Source: Luzula sylvatica (taxonomy: Eukaryota; Streptophyta; Magnoliopsida; Poales; Juncaceae). From it: DNA of 64,000 nucleotides. Positions within the stretch are counted from its first letter, which is position 1, and every line of letters starts with the position of its first letter. The translations under genes were made by a program, and so were the position numbers. Positions 11,837 to 23,041 of this stretch are shown here, piece by piece. A model generated the notes under the pieces. That model was given only the letters and a program-made list of their open reading frames with translations. It had not been told where the DNA came from and ran no database searches. Location of the stretch: the NCBI GenBank assembly GCA_946800325.1, contig OX326958.1:30239314-30303313 (forward strand). The letters run 5' to 3'.

Positions 11837-12466
11837 TGAAAGAAAATATGGCTTAAGAATTAACATGGAATAATTTATATAAATAGGCAATTCTGCAGTC
11901 AGAATAAGGTTCGTTCGAAGTAACTATATCAGTGCGTTCGAACGGACTTATTCGTTATAAACAGAAGTGGGTTCGTTCGAACGAGCATTTAGGTGCGTTC
12001 GAACGAACCCAGTTCGTTCGAACGAACCATGTTAAGTTCGTTCGAACTGACCTGTTTCCTATATATATAAAGTTCTGATTCCGGAATTTGACCTAAGTTT
12101 TCTAGGGTTTTGAGCCGTCGTTTCTCTTCTTCTTCTTCCACAGAATTCAGATTAGATCTGAGAGATTGAGAGGGAGAATTGAGAAAAGGATTTGAGAGAT
12201 TCAATCGTGACGTCGACTAGAACGACGTTGGTGATTTCCGATCGGACGAAATCGAGGTGGACACGAGTAGAGGGATTGCACGAGCGATTCTTGGAGAAGG
12301 TTCACGGATTTGGAGAAGTAATCGATACGTACTAACTTGTACGAGGTAATTATCTCCACAACTCTTCCTTTTTCGTTGGTTTTAGGGCGTGATCCCGGTA
12401 GAATTAGGTTACGCACGTGAACTAATTTCCGCTGCACACTATGATAATCGTGTGCGTAATCCTACA
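11837..12466 (+). repeat. 3' LTR of the Copia element at 4683
   Basis: 630 bp. TTCGAA palindromes start at 11914, 11937, 11976, 11998, 12017 and 12041 (spacings 23, 39, 22, 19 and 24 bp), immediately upstream of a TATATATATAAAG box (about 12059-12072). This copy probably shows the original U3 layout, because the 5' LTR has a deletion between repeats. Confidence 0.9.
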
Positions 12467-12762
12467 CCTCGATGGCCCGAATACCTACATAGAGTGTCAC
12501 ACAACACCAAACATAACATACATATAACATACCGGATGAAACGCGTGGCATATAACATTTTGCTCCCGAAATTGCTATTCCAAAAGAAGAACCTCGATGG
12601 ACCGAATACCCACGTAGTGTGTCACACAACACCAAACATAACATGCATACAACATACCGGATGAATCGCGTGGCACATAACATTTTGCTCCCAAAATTGC
12701 TATCCCTGCATATGATCCTCGACGATCGGGATACCTACATAGAGTGTCAAGCAACACCAAAC

Positions 12763-12763
<1 letters not shown>

Positions 12764-12828
<65 letters not shown>
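12764..12828. repeat. TA microsatellite
   Basis: About 65 bp of uninterrupted TA dinucleotide separates the 125-bp repeat from the 38-bp minisatellite inside the solo LTR. Confidence 0.95.
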
Positions 12829-12829
<1 letters not shown>

Positions 12830-13092
12830 CACCGGAGAAGCCGCGTCGTGTTATCACACAAATAACACACCGGAGGAGCCGCGTCGTGTTATCACAAAAA
12901 TAACATACCGGGGGAGCCGGATCATGTTATCACAAACATAACACACCGGAGGAACCGCGTCGTGTTATTACATAAATAACATACCGGAGGAGCCGCGTCG
13001 TGTTATCACAAAAATAACATACCGGGGGAGCCGTGTCATGTTATCACAAATATAACACACCGGAGGAGTCGCGTTGTGTTATCACAAACATA
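12826..13092. repeat. 38-bp minisatellite, about seven units
   Basis: Units read approximately ACACACCGGAGGAGCCGCGT followed by CGTGTTATCACAAAAATA. Seven copies differ at a few positions (CCGGGGGAGCC in some, CGTGTC or CATGTT in others). The array sits directly after the TA microsatellite and is part of the solo LTR. Confidence 0.85.
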
Positions 13093-14444
13093 CTCACCAT
13101 GTTACGTTTTATCCAAATGCAAAATCTGCATAACTACATAATTTCATATCTACACAATATACAACTATATGTGGTAACACGGTTTTAAAACAAAATACGA
13201 TTTCTAAATCAAGAATCCTTGACTAGCATGTAAGGTCTAGAAACGCTCGTAATTCGATTCTTAAGAAGAGAAAAGTGAGAGTAGCACCCACATAATGGAA
13301 AGAAACTCGACAAACCAGAGATTAATCGAAACGGCGCACAAGATTGAGTGAAAATTGAGAAACTCGAAACTTGGATGGAATTCTTCTTTTGATCTTGTCA
13401 ACTCGCACAACTCAACCCCCTGAAGATTATGGCACTTTTCGTTTTGCGAAATATCCTATTTTCCTTAATTTTTTTCTCCTTTTCTCTTTTCTTTTCTTAG
13501 GGTTTCATGAGTGTTTGATGTGTTCTAATGGATATGGAAGGTGCGAGGTGTGGGTCACAGGATTAATGAGGGTGTGATGAGGTGGATGGCACATTTCATG
13601 CATAACCCACAACTTTAACATAATTGAAAACCATTTAATTTTCACATATTTGAGGTTTATTTTGCAAACTCTATTTTTACTATTATTAATGGTTTGGTCA
13701 TTATGCAAATAAGACCCTGTAATATATTTATTTAAATAACCCATAAAAATGAAATTACGGTTATACCCTTTCGAAAACTTTGACACATAAGAACTCGATT
13801 TTAATCGTTCGAAGAGTTATATTTTTAATATGGGTCGTATATTCTGGAATTTTAGGAATAATAATCTACAAATATCAAAATCCTATTTTTGATATTTATT
13901 ACAACCCGAACCCGAAATCGACCTGAAACCCGAAATAACCCGAAACCCGAATGATCCGAAACTCATGACCCGAATCTCGCCCGAATCTCGCGACTCGAAT
14001 GATCCGAAAATTAAAATATTGTTGTTAAAATCAATATAATATTGCTAATATGTTTTGGAACCAATAAAATAAGTCACGAATTATCCGAAAACTAAATTTT
14101 TGAAAAATCGAATGATTCAAAATCAAATTTTGAGAAATCCGAATGACCCGAAAATCAAAATAGCCAAGACCCGAATGACCCGAAAACCGAAACCACCCGG
14201 AACCGAATGACCCGAAAACCGAAACAATCCGGAACCGAATAACCCGAAAACAAAAATGATCCGAACCCGAATGATCCGAAAACCGAAACGACCCGAAAAC
14301 CGAAACGACACGAACCCGAACGACCGGCGACCCGAACGACCGGCGACCCAAACGACCCGATGACCCGAATGACTTGCAAACCGAAACGATCCGAACCCGA
14401 AATGATCCGATCCGAACCCGACCCGCCCGATTGCCAATCCTATA

Positions 14445-15353
14445 TGTGACTATATAATATAATTAACCTCATTGGTAATCGATGTAATACTTGAAAATAT
14501 TATCTTTCTGTAAATTATATTAATCTAGTTATCTCTCTCTTCTTCCAGTTCCCCTTTGTTTGCAAAATCCACAGCAACAAAATCCAGAGCAACAAGACCA
14601 CATCTTCATGACTATGCGATTAAAGAGAGAAATTACTGAAATACCATTTCTCATACTTAATTTTAAGAAGTCTATTGAATCGACAAATCGATCGGGCCAA
14701 CCTTTTACTGCTCGCATCATTTTGTCCAACGGGTGAGGTGCTTCTTCTTCTTCTTACTTACATCTTTGCTGAAGGATGAATTCCTTCAGAAAGAAGATTT
14801 AGGGATGAAAGCTCAGAAAAGTTCAACTTATGACTGACAAATAAATAATAAAAACATAGTAAATTATACAATTACTACGTAACATCAAACAAAATCACAC
14901 AATCAAGCAGTTACAAGATATGATACGTAATTTCTCAGTTTTATCGTAAAATACACTAGCATAATCACATATATATACTACCGCACAAAAATTTAGACTG
15001 CCCTTCCTTGATAGATCCTTCACTCTGAAAGAGACGTTCCATATATATAGTTTGAGTTAATTATGCATTAGAAGTTAGTATGAAAAAAAAACGGAAGAAG
15101 TAACTTAAGTTCTGAAAGATTTAATTTTTAGACTGGGCTGACAAATATTAGATGGGTAATACGCCCAGCAAAATTCAAAGAAATCGGCCTGGTTTACAAA
15201 ATCGGTAACCTCCATTCTACTTAAAATGGAGAGGAAATCAAAGACCTCATCTTCTCGAAGTCTCCTCGCACCAGTCCACTGAAAAAAAAAAAAATCAAAA
15301 TTCAGCACCGATAAGAAACGAAGAAGCGGAAGAAGATCGCAAAACCCTACACC
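14445..15353. other. Upstream region of the oxidoreductase gene
   Basis: AT-rich sequence without a transposon or gene that I recognise. TATATATAG at about 15041-15049 is some 310 bases before the ATG, which is far for a TATA box, so no core promoter is assigned. A short minus-strand frame (14529-14729) overlaps CTTCTT repeats and has no family resemblance. Confidence 0.4.
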
Positions 15354-16593
15354 ATGTCTAGCACAGCAACTCCAGTGAGGTTCGGAATCATAGGCTGCGC
15401 TGAGATCGCGCGCAAGGTGTCCCGGGCCATCTCCCTCGCCTCCAACGCGACAATCGTGGCCGTCGGATCAAGATCACTATCCAAGGCGGAGCAATTCATC
15501 TCTCAAAATCGCCTCCGTGAATCCGCTCTCGCTCTCGCCCCCTACGACGCTGTCTTGGATCATCCTTCAGTCGACGCCGTTTACATCCCGTTACCGACCA
15601 GTCTGCACGTGATCTGGGCCGTCAAGGCGGCCGAGAAGGGGAAGCATATTCTGTTAGAGAAGCCCACGGCTCTGTGCGTGGAGGAACTGGACAAGATACT
15701 GGAGGCTTGCCGGGTTAATCACGTCCAGTTCATGGATTCCACCATGTGGATGCACAATCCTCGAACAGAGGTGATGAAGGACCTTATTTCTGACCCGACC
15801 CGCTTTGGTGATGTTAAGACGGTAATTAATAATTATCATAATCTCCTCTTAATCATTATATTATCTAAAATTTGCCATATTTGTTCAATTTACAGGTGAA
15901 TAGTATATTCACATTTTACTCAGATGAAGATTTCCTCCAAAATGATATACGTGTAAAACCCGATTTAGACGCCCTTGGTGCTCTGGGCGATGTGGGCTGG
16001 TACTAACAAAAGTTTACCCCATTAATAACACGGAAATTAATTATTGAAGTAATATTTTTTTAATTTTTAACAGGTACTGCATTCGTTCAATCCTTTGGGC
16101 TAACTCGTACGAGCTCCCCAAAACCGCAATAGCACTGCCCGGATCGATAAAAAATAATTCGGGCGTAATATTATCATGCGGGGCCCACTTAACATGGCCC
16201 GATAACAAAAAATCCGCGACGTTAACATGCTCATTTTTGGCGCATTTAACGATGCAAATCAACGCGATAGGGACGAGAGGAGCATTGAGCGTGTCCGATT
16301 TCGTCATCCCTTACGAGGAATCGAAAGCGGGTTTCGGGTTCGTATCAGATGCGGGTTTTGACGAGCGCGTGTCGTGCTGGAAGCCGAAACCGAGTTACCA
16401 CGAGGTGAGGACCGAGTTGGCGCAGGAGGTGAGGATGGTGGAGGAGTTTGCGAGATTGGTTAAAGGGGTGAAGGAGGAAAAGAAGGTTCCGGAAGGAAAG
16501 TGGATGGAGATTACGAGGAAGACTCAGATTGTGTTGGATGCGGTTAAGAAGTCCGTCGATAACGGGTGTATACCCGTTGATATTGTGGGTTGA
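15354..16593 (+). CDS. Gfo/Idh/MocA-family NAD(P)-dependent oxidoreductase
   Basis: Exons 15354-15821, 15896-15999 and 16074-16593, with two introns of 74 bp each, encode about 363 residues, the usual length of plant At4g09670-type proteins. The N-terminal Rossmann fold starts with GIIGCAEIA (11-19), a GxxG-type dinucleotide-binding loop. LLEKPTAL (about 100-107) contains the EKP motif whose lysine is typical of the active site in this superfamily. Exon 2 carries DEDFLQNDIRVKPDLDALGALGD and exon 3 the C-terminal beta-sheet domain (CIRSILWANSYELPK, LTMQINAIGTRGALSV, and RKTQIVLDAVKKSVD near the end). Family members oxidise or reduce sugars or dihydrodiols with NAD(P)H; the substrate of the plant clade is not established. 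No targeting peptide is evident, so a cytosolic location is likely. Donor 2 reads GTACTAAC; placing the junction there restores codon Trp and keeps the frame. The start is the first ATG in the frame. Confidence 0.92.
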
Positions 16594-17370
16594 GGAAAAT
16601 AATTGGATTTGGTATTGCATCTAATGAGGAAAAGAGTTTGAAGTTTGTTGACAGGTTCTTTTTAGTTCTGTGTGTTTTTTTTTCTTTTCGTTTGCTTTGA
16701 TGTGGGCTAGACTCACAAGGGTTGCGGGTCCAAAATTGTAATTGTTTCTGCTATGTAAGTAACACCATCTCCAATCTCGCTCCCGGAGCTCTAGTAGCAA
16801 AAGTAGTCGTAGTGGCTATACTAGAACTGATACATACCTCATTCCTTTCATTGATTATAGGAGCTCGAACCACTCGGTCAAGTAAGCCGTGTCACCAGTC
16901 GACCCCGATTGACTAATCAATTGTGTTGTTTTCATTGCCTAGTTTCAGGTGAGATTCTATCGAGTTCTTTGGATCATCGTGGCGGAGAAGAAGTACGATT
17001 TGCTTCTTTGAAGTCAAATTCGTACACTCTATGTCAATAGTTGCAGTTGTAAATCAACCGCCACTTTGATATTTCAAAAAATTTGTTTGATAATTTTTGC
17101 CTTGAAATGATTTGAATCGGGTCAAATTGAATTCGGACTATTTGGTTTCGGGCTTGTCAGTCTTGACTTTATCGGGTTTCGAACAATTCGTATTCGGGTC
17201 GAATTGGATAGGTATAATACTTAACACACTAACATCAGGTCAATTTCGGATCAGATTTCTCGGGTTCGGGTTGGACGGGTTCGGTCGTTTGACTTTTAAA
17301 GATTTATCAGGTAGCAGGCGAGTCGGGCGGTTTTTTTGGGTTCCGGCTCGGTTTGCTACCTCTAGTTAAA
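16594..17370. other. 3' flank and inverted CCGAA-type remnant
   Basis: The first part is the 3' untranslated region and flank of the oxidoreductase gene. From about 17105 to 17365 the sequence is rich in GGGTTCGG and TCGGGT words, the reverse complement of the CCGAA elements nearby, and is probably a decayed copy in the opposite orientation. No gene is seen. Confidence 0.5.
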
Positions 17371-18345
17371 TTGTAGAGTTGACAAAATATGATCCGATTC
17401 GAAAAACGACCCGATTTGTAGGAACCCGAACTTGATTCGGACAGGAAAATTTTGAAAATCAACGATCGTAAACTGAAACTGAATGACCTGAATTTGAAAT
17501 TGAATCGAAACTGAATGACCCGGATCTGAAATCGAATCGAAACCGAGTGACCCGAGACCGTAATCAAACTGAAATTGAATGACTTGAATCCGAAATTGAA
17601 CCGAAACCGAATGACCTGAAATTCGAACGATCTGAAACCCGAACGAATCCGAAATCCAAACGAATCCGAAATCCAAACAGACCCGAAACCGAACAGACCA
17701 TAAACCCTAATGACTCGAAAAATCGAATGACCCGTACGATATATTGCTAAAAATAATATTATATATTATTATTAAGATGTGTTCAATAGAATAATTGTAT
17801 AATCACTCTATAAATGATATATATTAGTATTGAATACGCATTGACACTACAAAAAATCGTATCATATGATTCTTTAGATTTGTTGCGACGTACAAACCAA
17901 CTATCCGCATAAAATCTGAATGATCAAAATGATACTCACATTTTATGTATAAGAGTAATTCGAAAACTAAATGTTCGAGAACTCACAGGAGTCAAAAAGT
18001 AAATTTTTCGAAATCTGAATCACCCGAAAATTAAAAATTTCAAAATTCGAATAACCCAAAAAACGAAACGATCCGGAATCAAACCACTCGTAAACCATAA
18101 CGACCCGGAAATGGAAATGATCCGGAACCGAACGGTTCCGAACGCGAAAACCGAAACGACTCCAGACCGAACGATCTGAAACCGAAACAACCCGAAAACA
18201 AATTACTTGAAAACCGAAACGACTCGCAAATCGAATGGTTCGCAAACCGAACTATCAACGACCCGAATGACTTGATGACCCGAATAACTCGCAAACCGAA
18301 CCAACTCGAGCACAGAATGACGCGATTTGACCCATCTAATTGCCA
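17371..18345. repeat. CCGAA-rich dispersed element, copy 2
   Basis: Begins TAGAGTTGACAAAATATGATC and ends ATCTAATTGCCAATTCC, matching the two ends of copy 1 (TAGAGCTGGCAAAATCTGACC and GATTGCCAATCC). The interior is degenerate CCGAA/GACCCGAA/AACCGAAACG repeat with an AT-rich centre (17735-17960). Its minus-strand frames are translations of the repeat. No convincing target-site duplication; TTAAATTG and TTAATTG occur near the two ends. Confidence 0.5.
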
Positions 18346-19486
18346 ATTCCAGTTAATTGTTTTAAAAAAAATTCGCCAATTCCAGTTAATTGTTTTCAAA
18401 TTTTAGTGGCATATAAAAGCTTCACTTAAGCAGGCCTTAATTTGGGTTTTTCATGTCAGAATGAAATTTCAGTTGGGCCTTAGTTTATATGTCAAGGAAC
18501 TACTTTCATTGATAAATAGTGAATTATATAACCTATCTTTTAAAATATTTAGGCCCAAATTAGATTGGCTTCAAGAATTTCATCACCAATCATAAAACTC
18601 TCAAATCTGTGCTTTGAAAATAAAAGAAATACAATTTTTTCATGTATTTATAATTCTTGCAACATTATCTAGTTCCTATGATTAATTCTTTTAAGTGAAT
18701 ATTTATCACTTGAACATAAACTAATCATTAGGCTTTGCAATCAAGAAAAATTATATTGTTCAAATGTGGATTTGGATCCACAGATCATTCCAAACATTAA
18801 GATGAATCCAACGTGCCATTTATTAGATATTAAAATCATAACTTCAAGCTCTATAGCTGGATTTTTGCAATATTATATTTGGTAATAAGATATTTAATTG
18901 GTCGGTGACCTTGACTTGAGTCAACTAAACCATAGATATTTCAAAATCAAACTTTCATTATCACAACTAATTCTCTCTTAATTGCCAGCCAATCCATTCA
19001 TCACACCACATACTATATATAGGGGATTACATAATTGCATACTTCTAAAAAACAATTATCATATTTGTAATTCCAAAATAAACATATCATACCTATACCC
19101 TCTATATATTTTTAAAATTGTAAGGAGTAGATATGATATTTTCCATGTTTAAACCATTTTTTCAATTTCAAAATGTCATTTAATTCGACACTGAATATAA
19201 AATTACAAGTGCAAGTTAACTATTGTGAATTTGAAAAGAGGAGTTCTGATGAAGATTCATGCACGAGATTGGGAAACAACACGGATAGATGATCTAATAA
19301 ACAATGAGATTTTTGACTGAGAGACCAAAAAGATTTGAAATCTTAGACCGACATGAAAAGGGTTGCCTTGCCGACCCAATTTGTGCTCTCAAATTAGGGC
19401 ACAAGTCTGATTACAAGAAATGAGTACCGTACTGCTATTGATATTTTATTTTATTTTATTTCAAATAGACTTGATCTTTTTACATT
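18346..19486. other. AT-rich intergenic sequence
   Basis: No coding frame, RNA gene or recognisable transposon. No open frame over 60 codons is present between 18400 and 26400 apart from repeats, which fits intergenic decay. Confidence 0.4.
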
Positions 19487-19741
19487 GGAAAAATGTTGGA
19501 CATACCCCAACTCTCCCCTCACAGACTTGATGACGTGAATATGATTTAACATGTTAAGAATTAACATATTAATTCATGATTTAACATCTTAATTGGATGT
19601 TCAATCATAAATCAAGATAATTAAATCATAAATTAATATGTTAAATCAAGTATTTATGTATTAATTTGTAAGGTGTTAAATCATACGTCATCAAGACCTT
19701 GGGGGACCGGGGAGCGTACTAGGGGATGTACATCACTACTC
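19487..19741. mobile_element. Mutator-like MITE, copy A
   Basis: A 255-bp palindromic element flanked by a perfect 9-bp duplication TTTTACATT (19478-19486 and 19742-19750). The terminal inverted repeats contain GACTTGATGACGTGAATATG and CATACGTCATCAAGACC, with GGAAAAATGTTG and CATCACTACTC at the edges. The interior repeats ATTAAGATGTTAAATCATAA-like words in both orientations. Length, inverted ends and 9-bp duplication fit a Mutator-type MITE. Confidence 0.7.
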
Positions 19742-20526
19742 TTTTACATTTTCACAAAATTGTGTAGTATTAACTAAGCGCATAACACAAGATTTTAATA
19801 ACCTTAACCTTTGGCATACTAGGGGGTGCTTAAATCTTATTTTCTAATTAACCTTAACCTTTATTAACTTCTTAATTTTAATTTTAATTTTAGTAAGACA
19901 CGTAAGGCTTATTTATCCGGACCGCATGTTTCCTTGGAATGGAAAATATCAGTACAATGTTCTAGCTTATCGAGTTACGTACATAAGTAAATAGTTCAAA
20001 ACACAATACATTAGAGAATAAAAAATATGAATTAGGGTTAATTTTCCTCTCTCTAGTATGCATCATTTTATGCTCTTGTATTGAGTTGTGCGTTTGATTT
20101 TATTTTCCGCAAACATGCTAGGTCTTGTATAACTAGACATCGTACATTTTGAGGCGTGTCGCATGCATCCCTAAACAATGGCCGGGCTAACCATATGTGA
20201 GCGGAGCACGACATGTGATTTACTATATACATAATTTAAATTAATATATAATTTAGATTATATATAATGATATCTAACATATATAAATGTTTCTCGATTC
20301 TTTAGGAGGTGCCGGACCCCCGATGGCTCCTCCTTGGATCCGTCCCACCGTAAACATACGTTTCATATTTAAACCTATTGTATGCATATTTTGTAAGAAT
20401 ATTGATCTCTATGACCATGTGCTTCTCTTGCCTTCGGGGTAACCCGCCCCTCTGAGTTGTGTTATCATTGTTCAATTATTTTTTAGCAAATGTTTTATTA
20501 TTGTTCAATTAAGGCTACACCACCCC

Positions 20527-20553
20527 AATTTTTTTTTTTTTTTTTTTTTTTTT
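20527..20553. repeat. Poly-T tract
   Basis: A run of about 26 T. Context gives no tail assignment to any element. Confidence 0.9.
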
Positions 20554-20621
20554 TGAAATTTACGATTTTTGGCTTTTTCGTTTTTAACTATATAAACTTT
20601 GATTTTCGACCAATATATATA

Positions 20622-20873
20622 GAGTGATGATGCACCTCCCCCTTGCACTCCCCCCCACCTCTTGATGTGTCATCGTATGGTTTAACACCATCAAAATTAA
20701 CATCTTAATTTATGATTTAATATCTTAATTTATAGTGTATCATCATAATTAAGATGTTAAATTATAAATTAAGAATTTAAATCATAATTAAGATGTTAAA
20801 ATGGATGGTGTTAATTCTTCCGCCAACACATCAAGAGGTGGGGGGAGGGCAAGGGGGAGGTACAACATTTTCC
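20622..20873. mobile_element. Mutator-like MITE, copy B
   Basis: A 252-bp element with long inverted ends: ACCTCCCCCTTGCACTCCC ... CACCTCTTGATGTGT on the left and its reverse complement on the right. It is flanked by ATATATATA (20613-20621 and 20874-20882), a 9-bp duplication, though the AT dinucleotide makes this less decisive. Its left edge (GAGTGATGATG) matches the right edge of copy A and its right edge (GGAAAATGTTG, reverse strand) matches the left edge of copy A, so the two copies are in opposite orientation. Confidence 0.7.
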
Positions 20874-21892
20874 ATATATATAATAGTATTACATTGTGTA
20901 TACTATCTTTTTTTTTCAAAATTAAGGGAACCGTTGCACCCCTAATCCATTAATAGATCCGACACTGCTCTTCTTCTTCACATATGACATCAAATGACCG
21001 TTAAAAACATGTTCATCACCCAAAACTCAAAACACCGAATCGTCTTGTTTCGACATTTGACGAGAATCTGACCGGGACTTACAGTCCTGAATGTTCAAAA
21101 AAAGTTACAGTAGAGATAAATTTTTTTTTTTTACTTTGTATAAATGGAAAAGGTTACCATGATAATCATGACAGAAACAATGATAGTAACAAAAGATATG
21201 ACGATGAAAGTTCTCATCATAATCTTAAGATAAAATGTATAAATGGTTGGATATTTGTTCTTTAAATTTGAATGTAAACCAAAAATATGGTGGACGGCAC
21301 ATAGACAAGCAGCAAATTGTTTCTCTGTATTAAAGTAATTCCGCGTAGCTGGTTTGTCGTAGTGGTATTTAACTATTAAGCATGCTTTCTTAACTAGAAA
21401 AAGTGTTAATTAGTATGTTCTGAGTATTAACATTATTATATTATATACAAATACAACCGATCTTTGAACAAAGAGACGACTTCCATGTGTCGAAGGACCG
21501 CGTGTCTAATTTTCTATTGGTGGAAAGGACTAATAATCTAAATATTTAGGGTTTACCACCTTTAAGCCTTTCTTGGTCCAAAAATATGAAAAGTGTCGCT
21601 TTGAAGTTTGTTAATTGATCGAAATTGTAAATTAGCTTAGAATCTAGGCATGAAAGTTTGCTAATTAAAAGTTCTGATATCTATAATATAATAATTAAAG
21701 TACATTGTGGTGCAGTAGTCAATGAATATTAGGTTCCTATGCTTAGTTTTCGAGGAGGATTTCTTTAATTCGGAAACTTGTTATATAAGATTTCTGTTAA
21801 TTTCACGTTCTAGTTGAAAGATACTTTTTACAGATAGCAAGAGATCCTACATCTAGGTCAGCTATAGGTTAGTAAAAGACTAAAATAAATAA

Positions 21893-22529
21893 AGGAAAAT
21901 TTTCAAAAACTCCCTAGCGTTATTTGAATTTGTAAAGAAAATCTTAACTTTTTTGAAACTCCAAAAAATACCTCCTAAACAAGATTTCATTTTCAAATAC
22001 TGATTCATCTTAACATTTCATGGTGCTAACAAAGTTAATTTTTGAATCAAAATATCCCTCTATTTTTCATATTTAATTTTATTAAGGGCGTGTTTGCTAG
22101 GTCAGTTTTGTGTAGCAGCAGGAAACTCATAGTAGCAGGAAACCGATATATGAATATCAGGAAACTCTGGTAGAAGGAAAATGCAAAAACTGCGAGTGTA
22201 GGATGTTTAAAAGGTGTTTGATGAAAATCATAGGATTAGATGTAGGAAATGAATAAAATATTTCATAATTGTATTATTTCTTATGAAATTTTATAACTAT
22301 AATATTTATTTCTTAATCATATCAAAATATTATTAATTTCTAACTACATTAATATTATTATTATTATTATTTAAATACATTATTGTAATTATTAATATTT
22401 TTCAAATACATTTTATTTATGTATTAATTTTTAATTATTACCAATAATAATTACAATAATTACAATAATAATAATTATTATTATTATTTTATTTTTTCTA
22501 ACTATATTTTTAATTATGTATTAATTTGA

Positions 22530-22566
<37 letters not shown>

Positions 22567-23010
22567 GTTATTATTATTATTATTAATTTCTAAATACATT
22601 TTAATCATTTATTAATTTATTATTATTATTAATTTCTAAATATATTTTTAACTTTTAATTATTTATTATTATTATTATTATTATTAATTTCTAAATATAT
22701 TTTTAATTTTGTATTATTATTTATTATTTGTATTATTATTAATTTATAAATATACTTTAAGTATGTATTAATTTATTATTATTATTATTGTCGTTAATTT
22801 CTGGATGTATCTTTAATTTTGTATTAATTTATTATTATTATCATTATTAATTTCTAAATATATTTTTAATTATGTATTATGTATTTTGGTTATTATTATT
22901 ATTATTGCTAAAGACATTTTTAATTGTGTATTAATTTTTCATTATTGCAAATATTATTATTATTAATTTCGAAATCATGTTTAATTGCACTAATAAGTGA
23001 ATTAGTTGTA

Positions 23011-23041
<31 letters not shown>

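Larger units (their letters stand above)
4683..12466 (+). mobile_element. Copia LTR retrotransposon, full-length but broken
   Basis: Two LTRs (4683-5270 and 11837-12466) begin TGAAAGAAAA and end CCTACA. The flanks share CCTCG (4678-4682 and 12467-12471), a 5-bp target-site duplication. A primer-binding site follows the 5' LTR, and a G-rich tract (GAGGGAGT, about 11828-11835) precedes the 3' LTR. The domain order gag, protease, integrase, RT, RNase H is that of Ty1/Copia. The LTRs differ by about 10 substitutions, one single-base indel and one 41-bp deletion, so the copy is not recent. Coding is disrupted by several frameshifts and at least two in-frame stops. About 1.3 kb of non-coding sequence lies on each side of the coding region (5284-6576 and 10533-11836), and a motif TTGCATGGCCATAGTC recurs in both (near 6084, 6160 and 10809). 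Confidence 0.9.
4552..12760. repeat. 125-bp tandem repeat inside the solo LTR
   Basis: Units begin with CCTCGATGGCCCGAATACCT or a close variant and contain AACACCAAACATAACAT and AACATTTTGCTCCC. Starts at 12467, 12592 and 12717 give an exact 125-bp period. A further unit before the Copia insertion starts near 4552, and a more diverged one precedes it. The Copia element inserted exactly at the CCTCG that opens one unit, so the array continues on both sides of it (4552-4682 and 12467-12760). Confidence 0.8.
3907..13903. mobile_element. Solo LTR of about 2.2 kb, split by a Copia element
   Basis: The sequence starts TGTCACACCCC (3907) and ends TTATTACA (13903), the TG...CA ends of an LTR, and is flanked on both sides by ACCCG (3902-3906 and 13904-13908), a 5-bp target-site duplication. 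Removing the nested Copia element and its own duplication (4683-12471) leaves about 2208 bp. No internal coding region, primer-binding site or second LTR remains, so it is best read as a solo LTR left by recombination. It contains a 125-bp tandem repeat, a TA microsatellite and a 38-bp minisatellite. The parent family is unknown; long LTRs with internal tandem repeats are typical of some plant Gypsy lineages. Confidence 0.65.
3764..14444. repeat. CCGAA-rich dispersed element, copy 1 (interrupted)
   Basis: The element survives as two arms, 3764-3906 and 13904-14444, made almost wholly of degenerate short words such as GACCCGAA, AACCGAAACG and AATGATCCGAA. The outer ends carry an inverted TGGCAA/TTGCCA close to the edges (GAGCTGGCAA and TTGCCAATCC), and both flanks read TGTGACTA (3756-3763 and 14445-14452), a likely 8-bp target-site duplication. 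That would fit a hAT-like non-autonomous element, but the class is inference. Its open frames on the minus strand (14031-14437) only translate the repeat into GFRVIR-like peptides and are not genes. A large nested insertion lies inside. Confidence 0.55.

Noticed and set aside
4683..12466. Programmed frameshifting between gag and pol of the Copia element at 4683
   Set aside because: The frame change is explained by a 7-bp duplication, and several other frameshifts and stops in pol show ordinary decay.
14031..14437. Three overlapping minus-strand frames of 74-106 codons
   Set aside because: They are all translations of the CCGAA repeat in different frames and have no independent start or domain; the same applies to 17307-18399.
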